Assembly (NCBI RefSeq): GCF_040807025.1
Contig: NC_090964.1
Location: 7,433,214-7,497,213, forward strand
Length of the DNA stretch: 64,000 bases
Direction of reading: 5' to 3'
Source of the DNA: Struthio camelus
Taxonomy: Eukaryota; Chordata; Aves; Struthioniformes; Struthionidae
Numbering within the stretch: position 1 is the stretch's first letter; each line of letters starts with the position of its first letter. Below, piece after piece: positions 26,801-41,725 of the stretch. Both the position numbers and the translations under genes were made by a program. The notes under the pieces were generated by a model. That model was given only the letters and a program-made list of their open reading frames with translations, was not told the origin of the DNA and searched no databases.

Positions 26801-29800
26801 AGCACACAGCATTCCGTATCCTTGGATTGCAATGATTTTGGGTCTGCTTGCCAGTGTGATCACCATATTGGGATCTCACCGTTTACAGGTAACGCTCAAA
26901 ATTTGAAGTTCCTTTTTGTATAAGATAAATAAGTTTCTTTTCCAATGTAAGATGCTTCAAGGGAGATCTTTCTTTTGAAGAGATTAGACCTAGGAAACCT
27001 GAAGTCTTTTGACCAGAGTGTGAGATTGCAGGTTGGGAGGCCAGAGTTCTTCTTCTGAGATTGACAATGTGCTATCATCAGTAGACTTGTGTTTCTATGT
27101 ATTAATTGAACTTTTTCCTCTTCACAGAGATGTTTGAATCCTGTTCCCAAGGTTCACGATGGAGTTTATTACACTTTTGGCTTGCCTGGTGTGCTGGGAG
27201 CTCTTGCCCATGTCATTCTCCTTGTAATAAAAAGCTGGACTGATTTACCAAGGTACATCAGTGCTTGCTATTAAGTAATAAACTCATTTAATCATTAATG
27301 TAGTGTGCCCTGAGAAGAGTTCTCATATATACAGAAAGTCCTGCCTACATAAAGAGAGCCTGAAAGTCATCAGAGAGCAATCCTTTTATACCAGATAAGT
27401 CCAAAAAAGTCAGTAAAAACACTTTTGAGTTGAGCAGACTTTAAATCAAACTTTTACTATTAGCTTTTGGTGCTGTTTTCTCTCTGCCTTTTTGTTTGAT
27501 ATTAAACGCAGCAGACATAGGATGCAAAGTTTGGGGATGTGTGCATTCTTTCAGAGAGTCATTTTGGCTTTTGTGACATGTTTAGGGGGCTTGTATGCAG
27601 TGGGGGCGTGGGGAAATATAGAGACAAAATTTTAAATTTCTGAACAGCGTATCTGACAAATGCTTCCTCTTCACTGAAAGCCGAAGCTGAAAAGGGCTGC
27701 AGCTCTGATGAATTTCAGGGAGAGTTTTGTGCACTCAGCATCTCCCTCTGGATGAGGCTTTATGAGTCAGGGGCAAGAATGCCAATCTGGGCATTACACC
27801 TCAGGTCATATTCTTATGGAAATACACAAACTTAATGAAGTTTTGCTACCACAGTGATGGTTTCTAAGGGAAAAATGTATCCTTTGAAGTCTGTATTAGA
27901 CTTCCAGTAAGATCCCTTGAAAGTTTTAAATGCAGCTGTATAGAGATTCAAGAATAACAGAATTTTTATATGAGGTTTTGATGTAAAATGCTATATAGAT
28001 GCGCCACTGGAGGCAGACTCATTCACAATCTTATTGCTAAATTCAGCAACTTTCTCCTTTTCAGCCAGGCATATCTGATCATGATTGACTTTAGCACCTT
28101 CTGCCTGACCATCAGTGTGGCCTTGATGTCAGGTTTTATTACAGGTCAGTATGGAAAAACATGTTTCAATAGTATCGTCTTCGTTTTCTCGGGGGCAGGG
28201 GATATGTCATCCTATTTATTTCACCTGCTGCCATGCACCCTTCGCAAAAGAAACCAGTGTAATTAGGGCACTAAAGTAAATGGCTTGTTTATGTAGAGAA
28301 ACTGGGAAACAGGAATGCCAAGAACTCTTCCGTGCCAGGCTTTGAAGAAGAGATGTATTCAACATAAGCAAACTAGTAGCACCGTTCTTTCATTTGTGAA
28401 GATTATTTTTAACAGTTGCTTAACAGCAGCCTTCAGATTTCAGACAGGAGATGTGGGAGGATGAAAATATTTTTATATTTGGGTATTGTCTTAATGACAG
28501 AAAATGCTATCTAGAGTATTTTCCACTTTTGAGGCCAGTTGGTATGAATCTGAAAAGTTCAACTAACGTCAGTAGCTCGCTCACGTCAGTCAGGCACTAG
28601 GCCTTTTATTGCTAGTTGTTGGGGATCATCAGGGCTCATGTGTCCCTCATGTGATGTTTGGTCTGTTTTAAGGCAGCTACAGTTTTTCTGTAGCTATTAA
28701 TTCTAGCTTGATTAAAGGAGAAATGGCAGGTGAAAATTGCTGTGAAATGCACTCTAAAATGAATTGTCGTGTTTCAATTGATCTGCGACCTTTGCACTAG
28801 CTCAAGTATAATTAAGAGGGTGAGCTAACCAAGCAAGCTTTTAAGGTATTTACCTCAGTGGCCTGAAAGGGAAAAAAAAAAAAAAAACTCAGCTAAAAAT
28901 AACCAAATATTCAAGGTTGAACCAGTTGTTTGATAAGCTAGATATTTCCATCTGAAATCACAAGTTAACAATACTTATAAGCCTGTTTTCTTGCATGAAA
29001 AATACCTGTGTATTCAAAGAAGTTAATGATTTTGGGGATACATTTAGAATGTGGCGGGCTGTTTAATGAACTTTTACCTAGAGTTAATTTTTAGTAATCC
29101 AGGCCTTGATCCTGGCAAGTTTCTCTGTACTTGAGGTCAGCTTGAGTCAAGGGGCTATGCTGAAGCATTTAGCGGTGAGTTTGTATTTTGATCTCTGTTA
29201 TATTTCAATGTGTGATGCTAAGAAAACTCCAGTTACACAGTCTTCTCCTTCCCCTGATCCGTATGGGTATGTGTGTTAGTTATATGTATTTTTACAAATA
29301 GGTCCCATTTTAAATCTCAACTTGTTGAAGACCGTCCCTGTATCGAAGTACTATGAAGACCAGTTTTACTGGGAGGTAAGTTTCAACGTAAAATTAACTA
29401 TGTAGGAGTCTAAATAACACCAAGCAAGAAGTGCTGACTGACTGTGATAAAGAACTCTAGGTATTTGAATTCAAAAAAAAAAAAAAAAAAAAAAGAATAA
29501 TTTCATTTCACAGTCAGTTTTGAATGTCTTGGTTGAAATGGATCAGCTGCTCAGAACTTGTCTATTTTGAGTGTACGTAGACTTCAGCTAGAATTGTCAG
29601 AGCCGTTCTTGGGCACGGGGCTAAATCTGAAATCATCTTGTTTGTTGTAGCATTGAATCATATGGACTCTCACGTCCTCAGGGATTGACAGCTTTGGTCT
29701 CCATGCTCCATATGCAATCCCTGAGGAGACTTGGGTATCTAAAACAGGGATTTTTAGAAGCTAGCAAATGGTATAGTAGAAGGTGCTAAAGTTCTCCTTT

Positions 29801-29896
29801 GCCTCTCTTTCATAAGACGGATTTGATGCATAAAATATTCTGATAAAAAACTATTTTTTGTCTTCACAGTTTCCTCATTTGGCTGTTGGATTTTGA
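19301..29896 (+). CDS. RHCE: RH blood-group protein (Rh30 type, RHCE/RHD orthologue), complete, 10 exons
   Basis: Red-cell Rh-family polytopic membrane protein, the blood-group partner of RhAG in the ankyrin complex. Exons: 19301-19433, 21624-21798, 22015-22165, 22608-22749, 26275-26435, 26751-26888, 27128-27252, 28065-28144, 29302-29375 and 29870-29896, giving 401 residues (human RhCE has 417). Every junction keeps frame. Exons 3, 6, 8 and 9 (151, 138, 80 and 74 nt) match the human sizes as I remember them. The N-terminus [14 protein letters not shown], the core [12 protein letters not shown] and the C-terminus FPHLAVGF are diagnostic. His164 in [11 protein letters not shown] lines up with the first twin histidine of Rh ammonia channels; the second is Tyr314. 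The short loop after residue 231 lacks a few residues present in mammals. The gene is divergent from MACO1 and convergent with TMEM50A. It is the only RH copy in the window. Confidence 0.95.
19434..21623 (+). other. RH intron 1
   Basis: A 2.2 kb intron between the initiator exon and the exon starting AFQDVNQMM. It contains a compound GT/GA microsatellite at 20,839-20,884 and nothing else that I can support. Confidence 0.8.
20839..20884. repeat. Compound (GT)n(GA)n microsatellite
   Basis: About eight GT dinucleotides run directly into about fifteen GA dinucleotides within RH intron 1. It is a simple repeat, likely polymorphic in length. Confidence 0.95.
22750..26274 (+). other. RH intron 4
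   Basis: The longest RH intron at 3.5 kb. It is unique-looking; small open frames have no family resemblance. No RNA gene or identifiable transposon was seen. Confidence 0.8.
28145..29301 (+). other. RH intron 8
   Basis: A 1.16 kb intron with a poly-A run at about 28,871-28,886 and no other feature. The neighbouring intron 7 (27,253-28,064) and intron 9 (29,376-29,869, with a poly-A run near 29,473) are similar. Confidence 0.8.
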
Positions 29897-31320
29897 ATGA
29901 AGGAACCCAAATTACAGATTTGCCTAAGAGTTTCCTGTTTGTCACTATAGAAAATGAGTAACTATGATGGGGTGAAAAAGCACTTCTGTATCAGTTCTCA
30001 GGTTCAAAAAAGACATCCCAATGGATGCGCAAAAATAGTAATCAGCTGTCTTAGTTACTATTAAAAGACACTGAGTGTAAATTTACAGATGCAAACTTAT
30101 AATGCATTCCACTTTTCTGCTTCGATGGTCTAGCCCTGAATATTTTCTTTTGTAGGATGCGTACAAGCAAGTTGGCTGCATTCACTTCCATAATGGCTTG
30201 ACAATCAAAATGCTTTTGAACTGTAAAGAAGAAAACTGTATTTAGCTTCCAAGTTTAACAGCCAAAATATGTATTTTAAAGTACAGTTCTCCAGGGTGTA
30301 TGTACTGGTTCTGATCTAGTTAAGCATTAAACCACTTGGTTTTAAGCTAAATTAATTCCACTGAAGGCCACGTTAAGCATGGACTTGACAAGTGAGCTGG
30401 ATCAGGGCCGGAACTCTGCATCTCACCTGACTGAACTCCTGAGTTTTCTAAGTGGTTAGGGAAAATCTATAAGTAGTTGGCTAAGGCTACCTGTTTGAAA
30501 ATTCAAATGGCAAGAAGTTAGTGTTCTGCTTGTAGGTGGTGCCCCTGAAATCAGCGGCAGCACTGGTATGTGAGATTCAGTAGCAAAGGTAAGAACAGTC
30601 TCTTTAATTAAAGAGTGGTGGCAGGCTGCACTGCCCCATGATCAGCTTTCCGAAAGGCTCTGGCCTGCTGTAGGTGTATGGATAGGGACAACAGTCATCT
30701 CTCCAGACTGGAGAGACTGAGGGAGCGGTCCTTACTCAAGTAATCCTATTGACTTAAATGGAGCTAGTCACGTGATGACAGATTTCAGTGGATTGTGCCC
30801 AATTTTGTGTAATAGGAACCAGTGTTAAGACCCAATTTCGGAAGTATGTTATGCTGCGTTATTTTGAAATTTCTTTTAGTATTTTAATGAAGTGCTTTGT
30901 TTTTTAAACATTTTAAGGACCAACGTATAACATTTCTATACCGTAGATTTTCATTTAAAAATTTGGTAATAGAGCATAGGCTTCTATTCTGATAGTGGGA
31001 GAATGGTCAACTTGGGAAAAAGTTATCTCAAAAAGCATCTATTTAACGCTGCCAGTGAGATGATATTAAAGGTCTTGGCTTTGATTTAAATGAAACACAG
31101 CAGATATCTGCTTGTAGAGAACTCAGACTGGGACAAGCATGGGTCTTTGGTGCATTAGTTAAGGCCTGTTCTTGCAGAGGATTCTGTGCAACTGAACCCT
31201 TGTTTTTAAGTGGAACTCCCTGTAGGACTGTGGTTCTCGGTGCTTCTTTTCAAAACAGCTGACACAAAAATGTTGTCAAAATGCTTACGTAATAAAAAAG
31301 TCAAGATTCGATTGTTTTTA
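29897..31320 (+). other. RH 3' UTR (probable)
   Basis: Non-coding sequence after the RH stop. An ATTAAA lies at 30,326-30,331 and an AATAAA at 31,291-31,296, so the transcript may end near 30.35 kb or near 31.31 kb. The choice needs RNA data. Confidence 0.55.
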
Positions 31321-31326
31321 TTTATT
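31291..31326. promoter_or_regulatory. Back-to-back polyadenylation signals of RH (+) and TMEM50A (-)
   Basis: AATAAA at 31,291-31,296 on the plus strand faces TTTATT at 31,317-31,322 and 31,321-31,326, which read AATAAA on the minus strand. If both are used, the two convergent transcripts end within a few tens of bases of each other or overlap. Confidence 0.5.
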
Positions 31327-32605
31327 GAGCACACTTGCTTAAAAATGAAGTTATGAGAAACATGTAATACTGACGATAAAGGATAAATACTTTGATGCTC
31401 GCTACAGTAATGCATGCTGACCTCAGTTCATTGGGGATTAAGAAAAGGAGATGGTTGCTTGCAACCCTTCTCACACTTCCATTAACTGTAATGAAGAGTT
31501 TCTTGCCAAGGAGATGCCATAGTTCCATTATGTCAACAGCTGATACCGTGACATTGAGCCTGTATACACATTTGTATGTTTGCATTATCTCACACCTAAC
31601 ATGCTACTAACGTTGTAATGTTCAAATCCAGGTTCAAATGGTGTACTTCAGTTTCTTGCTTTCTAGTAACCAAATGAACACAACTTCTGTAACACAAATT
31701 GCTTCTGATGACTTCTAGCAGTGGTGCTGCTTTTAAGGAATAGTATTTTATTCCTTCTCTTTCCCCCACTCTGTCGCATCTCTTTTGTCAGCACTTTCTT
31801 AAGCAACTAGCCCCCCCAATACACATATAGGAAGAGGTAGATAACATATGCACTTGAACTGTGAGATAGAGGAAGAGCTGCAGGATCAAAATTCTCCCTG
31901 ATCATGACTGTCCCTGCTCTAGCTATCATCTGAAGGAGCATCAGTCCCTTGTTTTGCAGGGGTTAAAACAGAGTTGAGAACAAATTTTGTGAAGGGGCTA
32001 CTTCCATCTAGCGCAGGTACGTAATTCGTATTTGTGCCTCTACAACATCATCCACAGCAACAGAAAGTTGAACTGTCCAGAGACTTCCGCAATATCACCA
32101 CAGGCCAAAGAAAATATTCAAGGGGAAAAAGCAGCATAATTCCATGTTATGCAAGAAAAGCCACACACAGGTAAATTTTGAAATTGAAGTGTTTAGTGTC
32201 CAGATATAGGAAATATTTAATAAATAAATGTTAAAAAGTTGTTTTAAAGTATTTTTAGTAACAGTTTGGGATTGCAAATAACATCATAGAAATAGCTGGT
32301 TAAATACAACCTTTCTCTACTGTACTACTTGTAGCAAACTTCATAATCATAAAAGTGACTTCCATTGTTACTTGTATCAATTTTACATTTGTCAAAAACA
32401 TTACAACATTTAAATCAACATACAAGAGTAAAAAAAAAAGTATTTTAAACAGAATAGAAGCAGAATTGTTAGCACTGTGATTTAAATTTTCCTGTTTTTA
32501 TCTTTAGACACAATTGAAGGTTACTGTTTACAAAACAAGTTTTACAAAATTTTGGGCGTGTGCAGTTAAAAAAATGACAGGGCCAATGCGCTTCCATAGC
32601 TGTGT
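31327..32605 (-). other. TMEM50A 3' UTR (probable)
   Basis: Non-coding sequence downstream of the TMEM50A stop. A minus-strand AATAAA also lies at 31,752-31,747, giving a shorter alternative end. Nothing else recognisable is present. Confidence 0.5.
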
Positions 32606-36190
<3,585 letters not shown>

Positions 36191-36429
36191 CAGCTGATGC
36201 GCACCGGGAGAGTCATGAGACCAAGCGGCTGCGCGCATGCCCAGTAGGGCCAGGCAGGCAGCCGGCACATCCTTCTGCGCATGCGCCAGAAGAAAAAAGG
36301 CGACGGGGGCGACCGCGGCCAATACGCACGCGCACCAGTCTCGCTGTGGGCGGGTGTTGGCCTTCGGCGCATGCGCCTTGGCTTCCCCGTTACGCAAGCG
36401 GGGAGCGGGCCGGGGGGGGGGGTTCTGGA

Positions 36430-38351
36430 AATTTCTCGGCCGTTCTCAGTCGCTCTCAGTCGCTGCTGGGAGGCGGGAGCGGTTGGGGACGGTGCTGCGC
36501 TGCGCTGCGTGGGCTGCGCTGTCGGAGGGCTCCGTGGGGCTGCGTCGCCGCTCGTTTCCTGAGGGGAAGGGTCCGTCCGGTCGCTATGGGGGTGACTCAC
36601 GAAGCGGGGCTGTCGCCTCAGGCGTCGCCACAGGAGCAGGATCCGTGGGGAGGTGGCCCAGCTGCCTGGAGCCGGTGAGTCAGCGGGGCCCGGGCTCGGA
36701 GCGGGGGCGCTGGGCACCCTCCCGGAGCCGGTGCCGGCGGGAGGAGTTGGCGGGGATGCTAGGGGCGGCGGGACGGCGGCGGCCGTTACTCGCCTGTTCC
36801 TTGCCGGGGGGAGGGAGGGGGAATGCGGGCCGGCTTCAGGAGGGGACGGGGGACAGTGGGTGTAGGGTAGCCCTGGGGCTGGCAAACAGACTCCACATAT
36901 CTCTCTTTGTAACAGGAACGCCCAGGTTCCCCCAGGGAACCGGCACCTGGGATGTCCGGCAGCCCCCAGCGGTAAGTGCCAGAGCGAAATCGAGTCCCCT
37001 TGAATTCCCCCAGCAGCGTTCATGCAGAGAGGTGCGCGGAGGGCAGCGCTTACACCTTGTCGGTGCCCGTTCACAATTTGGCAGGTGCAGAACGGTTGTA
37101 TGAGGATATCTGTGATACGCTCCAATACTCTACAGTGTTGAAAATATTACTGTTTAGGTAGCTTAGTATGTTATGGGGAGTTAGCTCAGAATTAATAACT
37201 GTTTTGTGTGGAATGCGTTCTGTGCAATGGTTGTGAGCTTTGCACTTGTTTAGAGGTGAGGTAGTGAAACTTGCTTCTAGTAGTAGTGAGGGGAATACTT
37301 CTTGTGGAAGGTTATAGAGCTGTTTGGTGCTCTTGATAAGAAGGCTGTAAGACTGGTTGGGTAACTCTTGTTTACAGTGAGCACCAAATACGACTTTTAT
37401 CGTGAAGTGGGCTTTCTTGAACTGTAAAGCGGTGGCATAACTAAGAACTTGAGATAGGATAGTTACACAACTAGGATGCAGTAACCTTTGTATATGTAAA
37501 ATGGCTGCCAGTAAAGGAGGGCAGCCATTTCATTTATTAATATATCACCTCAGGTAGTGTTTCATTCTTAATAAATCATCTCCAATAAGGCATTAGCTGT
37601 ATCTCTCACAAATTGTGTAGAGTAGCTTTTGTAACAGTGGCTTGCTATGCATACTGTATAAAGTGTGCGTGGAGTACTGTTCAGAGATAACTTAGTAACG
37701 TAATAGTCAAGATCTTGAAGTGGTACTTTTCTAACTTGGAGATATATAGATACGTATGTATATTTTTGTGTTTGAAGTAGCTACTTCATCTCTACAGAAT
37801 TGCAGGAATAAACTTGATTTTATGCTAACCTTGAAGACATATGACTTCTGCAGCTGAGATACCTTGGTAGTAAACTATATTTAGAATAGTCTGGCCCAGC
37901 CTTGAAAGTTCTGTTAAGAAAATCTGAATTCATACCCTTTTCATAAAAGTATGCTTACACTGAATGAAGGGTATTAAACTAAAAACCCACACAAACTTCT
38001 CAGAGTACCCCAGAGAATTACTCATGGTTTAAACTGAAGTTGTTTTTTCTTTCATATAGAAGACTCTTGGCCGTAGGAGAGGAAATGATGAAACCTAAAA
38101 TTGTCATAGGTAAAACATGCTGATAAACTGGGTGAGAATTGTCATTGTGTTTGATTACTCTTAAACTGTTTGCCAGTGGTTGTCATAACGTTTGTCTGTG
38201 GCTGCTGTATAAATGACCTGGCTGCCTCATTTCTGTTCCCGGCCCCCCTTTCTGAACAGGAACAGAAACTGGCTTTTGTAGAATACCAATAAAAACAGAG
38301 CCAACTTCCAGTACCTGCATGGAGAAAATGAAGGTTAGAAAGACCGATGAC
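36430..38351 (+). other. RSRP1: RSRP1 5' exons (leader, possibly coding an N-terminal extension)
   Basis: Splice-consensus exons read as: first exon ending at 36,674 (CCG|GTGAGT), 36,916-36,971 (TTGTAACAG|GAACG to AGCG|GTAAGT), 38,060-38,109 (CATATAG|AAG to CATAG|GTAAAA) and the large exon opening at 38,260. An ATG at 36,952 opens MSGSPQRRLLAVGEEMMKPK and stays in frame through all three junctions into the RS domain. It would add about 54 residues before the family start. An earlier out-of-frame ATG at 36,586 would make an upstream ORF. The 1.1 kb intron 36,972-38,059 carries an 11 bp inverted repeat at 37,498-37,530. Whether the extension is translated is unknown. Confidence 0.55.
37498..37530. 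repeat. 11 bp perfect inverted repeat
   Basis: AAATGGCTGCC (37,498-37,508) and GGCAGCCATTT (37,520-37,530) flank an 11-base spacer in the RSRP1 leader intron. Each arm resembles a YY1-type ATGGC core. Confidence 0.85.
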
Positions 38352-41300
38352 ATGACAAACTTCATGGATGACTTAACCCTCAGCTCTCCTAAGAAAAGAG
38401 AATCTTGTCTGAGATCCAGAAGAAGTTGTGATAGGTCATCAACAAGGTCATCTAGCAGATCGTCTTACAGTTCACAGTCCAGTTCAAGCAGTTCCTCTTC
38501 AGCTTCCTCAAGGAGCTGGAGCCGGTCTAGATCCAGATCACGATCGTGGGGTAGAAGAAATGGTTGCCGAAGGTACGGAAGATATTCTCGATCATATTCC
38601 AGAAGCCGGTCGAGATCACGTGGTGGCTACATGAGGTACCGAGGAAGGTACCGTACCAGACACTACAGGCGGTACTACCGTTCTCCTCCAAGATACAGAT
38701 CACGCAGCAGGTCGTGGTCACGTGGAAGATCATGTTACAGAAGGTCCTATTCAAGAAGCAGATCACGTTCAAGAGGCCGAAGATATTATGGATTTGGGCG
38801 AACGGTATATCCTGAGGCTTACAGGAGCTGGAGAAGCAGGTCACGAACGAGATCTCGTAGTAGATCACCTCTGCACTTGAGTGAAAAAGGTACTTTTTTA
38901 GTGAGAGTTTCATTGTATGTGAGAAAACTCAACAATATACTATTTATGCTAACTGGTCAAGTTCTAATCTCTAGATTTGCTTTATAGAACAAAACTGATA
39001 ACGGCAACGTGGAAGAAATCTCCACATAGTTATATATAGTTTTTTATATATTTTTATAACTAGGTAGCTTGGAATATGTTCTTAGCCCTTAAACTGAAGC
39101 GAAACTTTACAAGTTCTGATCACAATCGTTCAGAGTTGATACTTAGAAAAGTGCAGTGTTAGTATACCTGCAGTTCCTAGGCTAGTAAGAGTAGCTACAT
39201 ACTGATCTAAATGCAAGAAAATGACGCTCTCTCCCTCTTGTAGAGAAGAGGGAGCTTCTGGAAATTGCAAAAGCTAATGCTGCAAAAGCCCTGGGGACAG
39301 ATAAGATAGTCTTGCCAGCGAGCTTGAAGGTCATTACTCCTTCCAAAGAGACAAATAACAAAGAGCTAGAGCATGAAGATCTTGGCGAGTCAGTTGAGGT
39401 AAGTATGAACTGGAGTATTCCCAATGAAAAGGTAAAGACTTACAAATAATTTGTGCTCTGCGTGAAGAAGCTGTAGTTCTAGCGTTGGAGTTTATGATGG
39501 AGGATTCAAACTCTTGAAAGAAAACTTCAGATTTACCAGAATGTCAGAAACCGTTGTAGACTTGCTTAGGCTGGAAGAGTACCTTGGAAGCTTAGAAGTG
39601 GTTGACCTCTTGAGTACATGCAGCCTTTAGTAACGATAAGTTAGGAAAGAGAGTTGAAAGTAGTTTATTCCTTGCAGTTATTCTTCTAAGAGGATATTAA
39701 AAATTGCTTTCTTAGACTAGTCTATATGTTTCTGACCTAAAACAAGGGATCTGCTTTCCAAACCCACTGAGTAGGTTTTTGTAAAAGTTAATCTTTTTTA
39801 ACTGTTCAGAGCTTTTCATATGCAACAAACTGTTCCCGGAAGTTACATACCCAAGCACACAATACATTTTACATACTTTATTTCTGTCTTATAGAAATCA
39901 TGAATATGGTTCCAGACATTGATGAAGAAAATCTGTTGGTAATTAAGGGACTTGTGGGCTATAGCTGCTGTGAACTTAAGGGAGGGGAAAAAGTCGAGTA
40001 GTTAAAACTGAACTGTAGTTTCACTCTGTTATAATGATGTGTTAATTTGATTCATGCCGAATACAGAATCGCAATAACTGTTAAACCTGTCAGATGCTGC
40101 TATGTCAAATTGAAGTAAATTGTCTAAGGGTTTCTTAGACAAAGAAATGGTACAGGCATCCCTTTCATAATATATGCAATATATTCCAGATGTTGAGAGA
40201 GTACAGAAGAAGAGGCCTGCATCACTTGCAGATAAGTTTGTTGTCGTTATCCAAAGCTCTGCAGGATTGATGTGCAGAACTTAATGCAGCTTGCTTTAAC
40301 ACTACATTTCATGATACTGCAGTCCATGCTTAAGTAATTTGAATCCTCTTTAAAACTGTCACTGGGGCATGGATGCCAGGTTACGATGTGAATTGACACG
40401 ATGACGTTAATAAAACACTTAAGTGTTTCAAGTTGAGCTCAGTGCTGATCTGTTTACATGTTCGGTAGCTCGCAGCTAGTTTTGATGTAAATACCTGAAA
40501 CAACCTTACTGGAAAGTTAGTGTTCTCTGACTGCCTTAACTTGCATAGAGTAATGTGTCCTTCCACTTAAGCTGTGTGTGCTCTTCTCTAGCAAGTGGGA
40601 AGACTGACAGAAGATGTACCCAAAAGTGGAATGGAGAGAGCTACCACACAGAGAAGCATTTCTTTCAGCCCTAATGTAAGTGTGCTCTCCTAAGATGAGT
40701 CTAGTGTTCCATCCCTCCTGTATTAGGCTTTCTCCAGCATTGGATGTCAAGTTAAGGATCTTAATCGTGGTAACATATTGGATTTAATGGCTTGATAATT
40801 ATTTTCCTGGAAGAGCTAGAACAGTACTTTAAGCAGAAGCATACTGTACCACGGCAATGTGTTAAAATGGTTGTGACTGTGAGTAAGCGTTGAGGTGTAA
40901 ACAATAAAGTTGGGAGTCTGTACTGTAGACTCGAGAGGGTTTGCCAAAACCTGTCTGTCCCAGAATTTACTTGAAGTTGTGTGTCTGGATGCATAATTCA
41001 ATAATATAGAATGGGCGTGGAGGGGCAACTTTCCTGAATCCTATGTCAATTAAGGGTAAACAGTTGATACTTAGTAGTTGTAAGGTCTCCTGTAAGCTGG
41101 AAAGAAAGTATTTGTCTTGTTGAAACAAAAGAGTTGACAGGTCTTAGTACGCTCATTCTCTTTCTAGCATTTTTAAAGGTAATTTATTTTCCAGAATACA
41201 ATGGCAAAACCAGTACTACAGAAGCCAGCAAGTCCTGCTGTTAAAGAGATGGCAATCTCTCCCGGAAGAGAAGTTGACAAAAAGGGAAGTCCCTATGGGC

Positions 41301-41377
41301 AATGGGTTCCTATCAAGAAGGAGGAGAACAAGTTTTTAAACTTCTCACCTAAGAGTGCACCGTTCCGGGCACGCTAG
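38352..41377 (+). CDS. RSRP1: RSRP1 (arginine/serine-rich protein 1, C1orf63)
   Basis: A nuclear RS-dipeptide protein thought to bind splicing factors. Coding segments: 38352-38889, 39244-39398, 40592-40675 and 41195-41377, giving 319 residues. The start [15 protein letters not shown] aligns with the human MSNYVNDMWPGSPQ. In-frame ATGs at 38,319, 38,328 and, through upstream exons, 36,952 are alternatives. Landmarks: a long [14 protein letters not shown] region over about the first 170 residues, then [46 protein letters not shown] and SPYGQWVPI. As I recall, the human protein ends at SPYGLWIPI; here about 20 more residues follow, ending KSAPFRAR. Each junction keeps frame. The gene is divergent from TMEM50A and convergent with SYF2. 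Confidence 0.93.
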
Positions 41378-41725
41378 CATATTTTACTTGCTGTCTCTCA
41401 GAAACTGCAGATTATATGCACTTCAGTACCGAGGTCTGAAGTTTTCTGATCAGGTTGAAGACTTGTTAATACTGAGTATTTATTTAGAGAGATTTAATTT
41501 TGTAATCTTAGGTTTCTCTTTCAGATGTAGAGCACAGTGACCCAGAAGCCACAGGTGGGAATCTTGTGTAAATTTGTAAATATTTTTGTATTGATTAAAT
41601 GGACTAGAACTTTCAGGTGGGTAATTTTCCTAAACAGTAGTTCAGTAACTGTTACTTTGAACACTTGAATTCTATTGTTTAACTGTTCACTTCAAGTAAA
41701 TAAACTTTAGTTTTGCACTGGCTTC
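41378..41725 (+). other. RSRP1 3' UTR
   Basis: Follows the TAG stop. ATTAAA at 41,594-41,599 and AATAAA at 41,699-41,704 are candidate polyadenylation signals; the second fits an end near 41.72 kb. A further AATAAA lies near 41,905. Confidence 0.65.

Noticed and set aside
30155-30245. A possible extra coding exon after RH exon 10
   Set aside because: The frame closes with the conserved FPHLAVGF and a stop at 29,894-29,896, matching the human end. The later open stretch is 3' UTR.
36237-37103. 288-codon open frame across the TMEM50A/RSRP1 promoter
   Set aside because: It spans the CpG promoter and reads through consensus donors at 36,674 and 36,971. Only the part inside the candidate leader exons is plausible as RSRP1 sequence.
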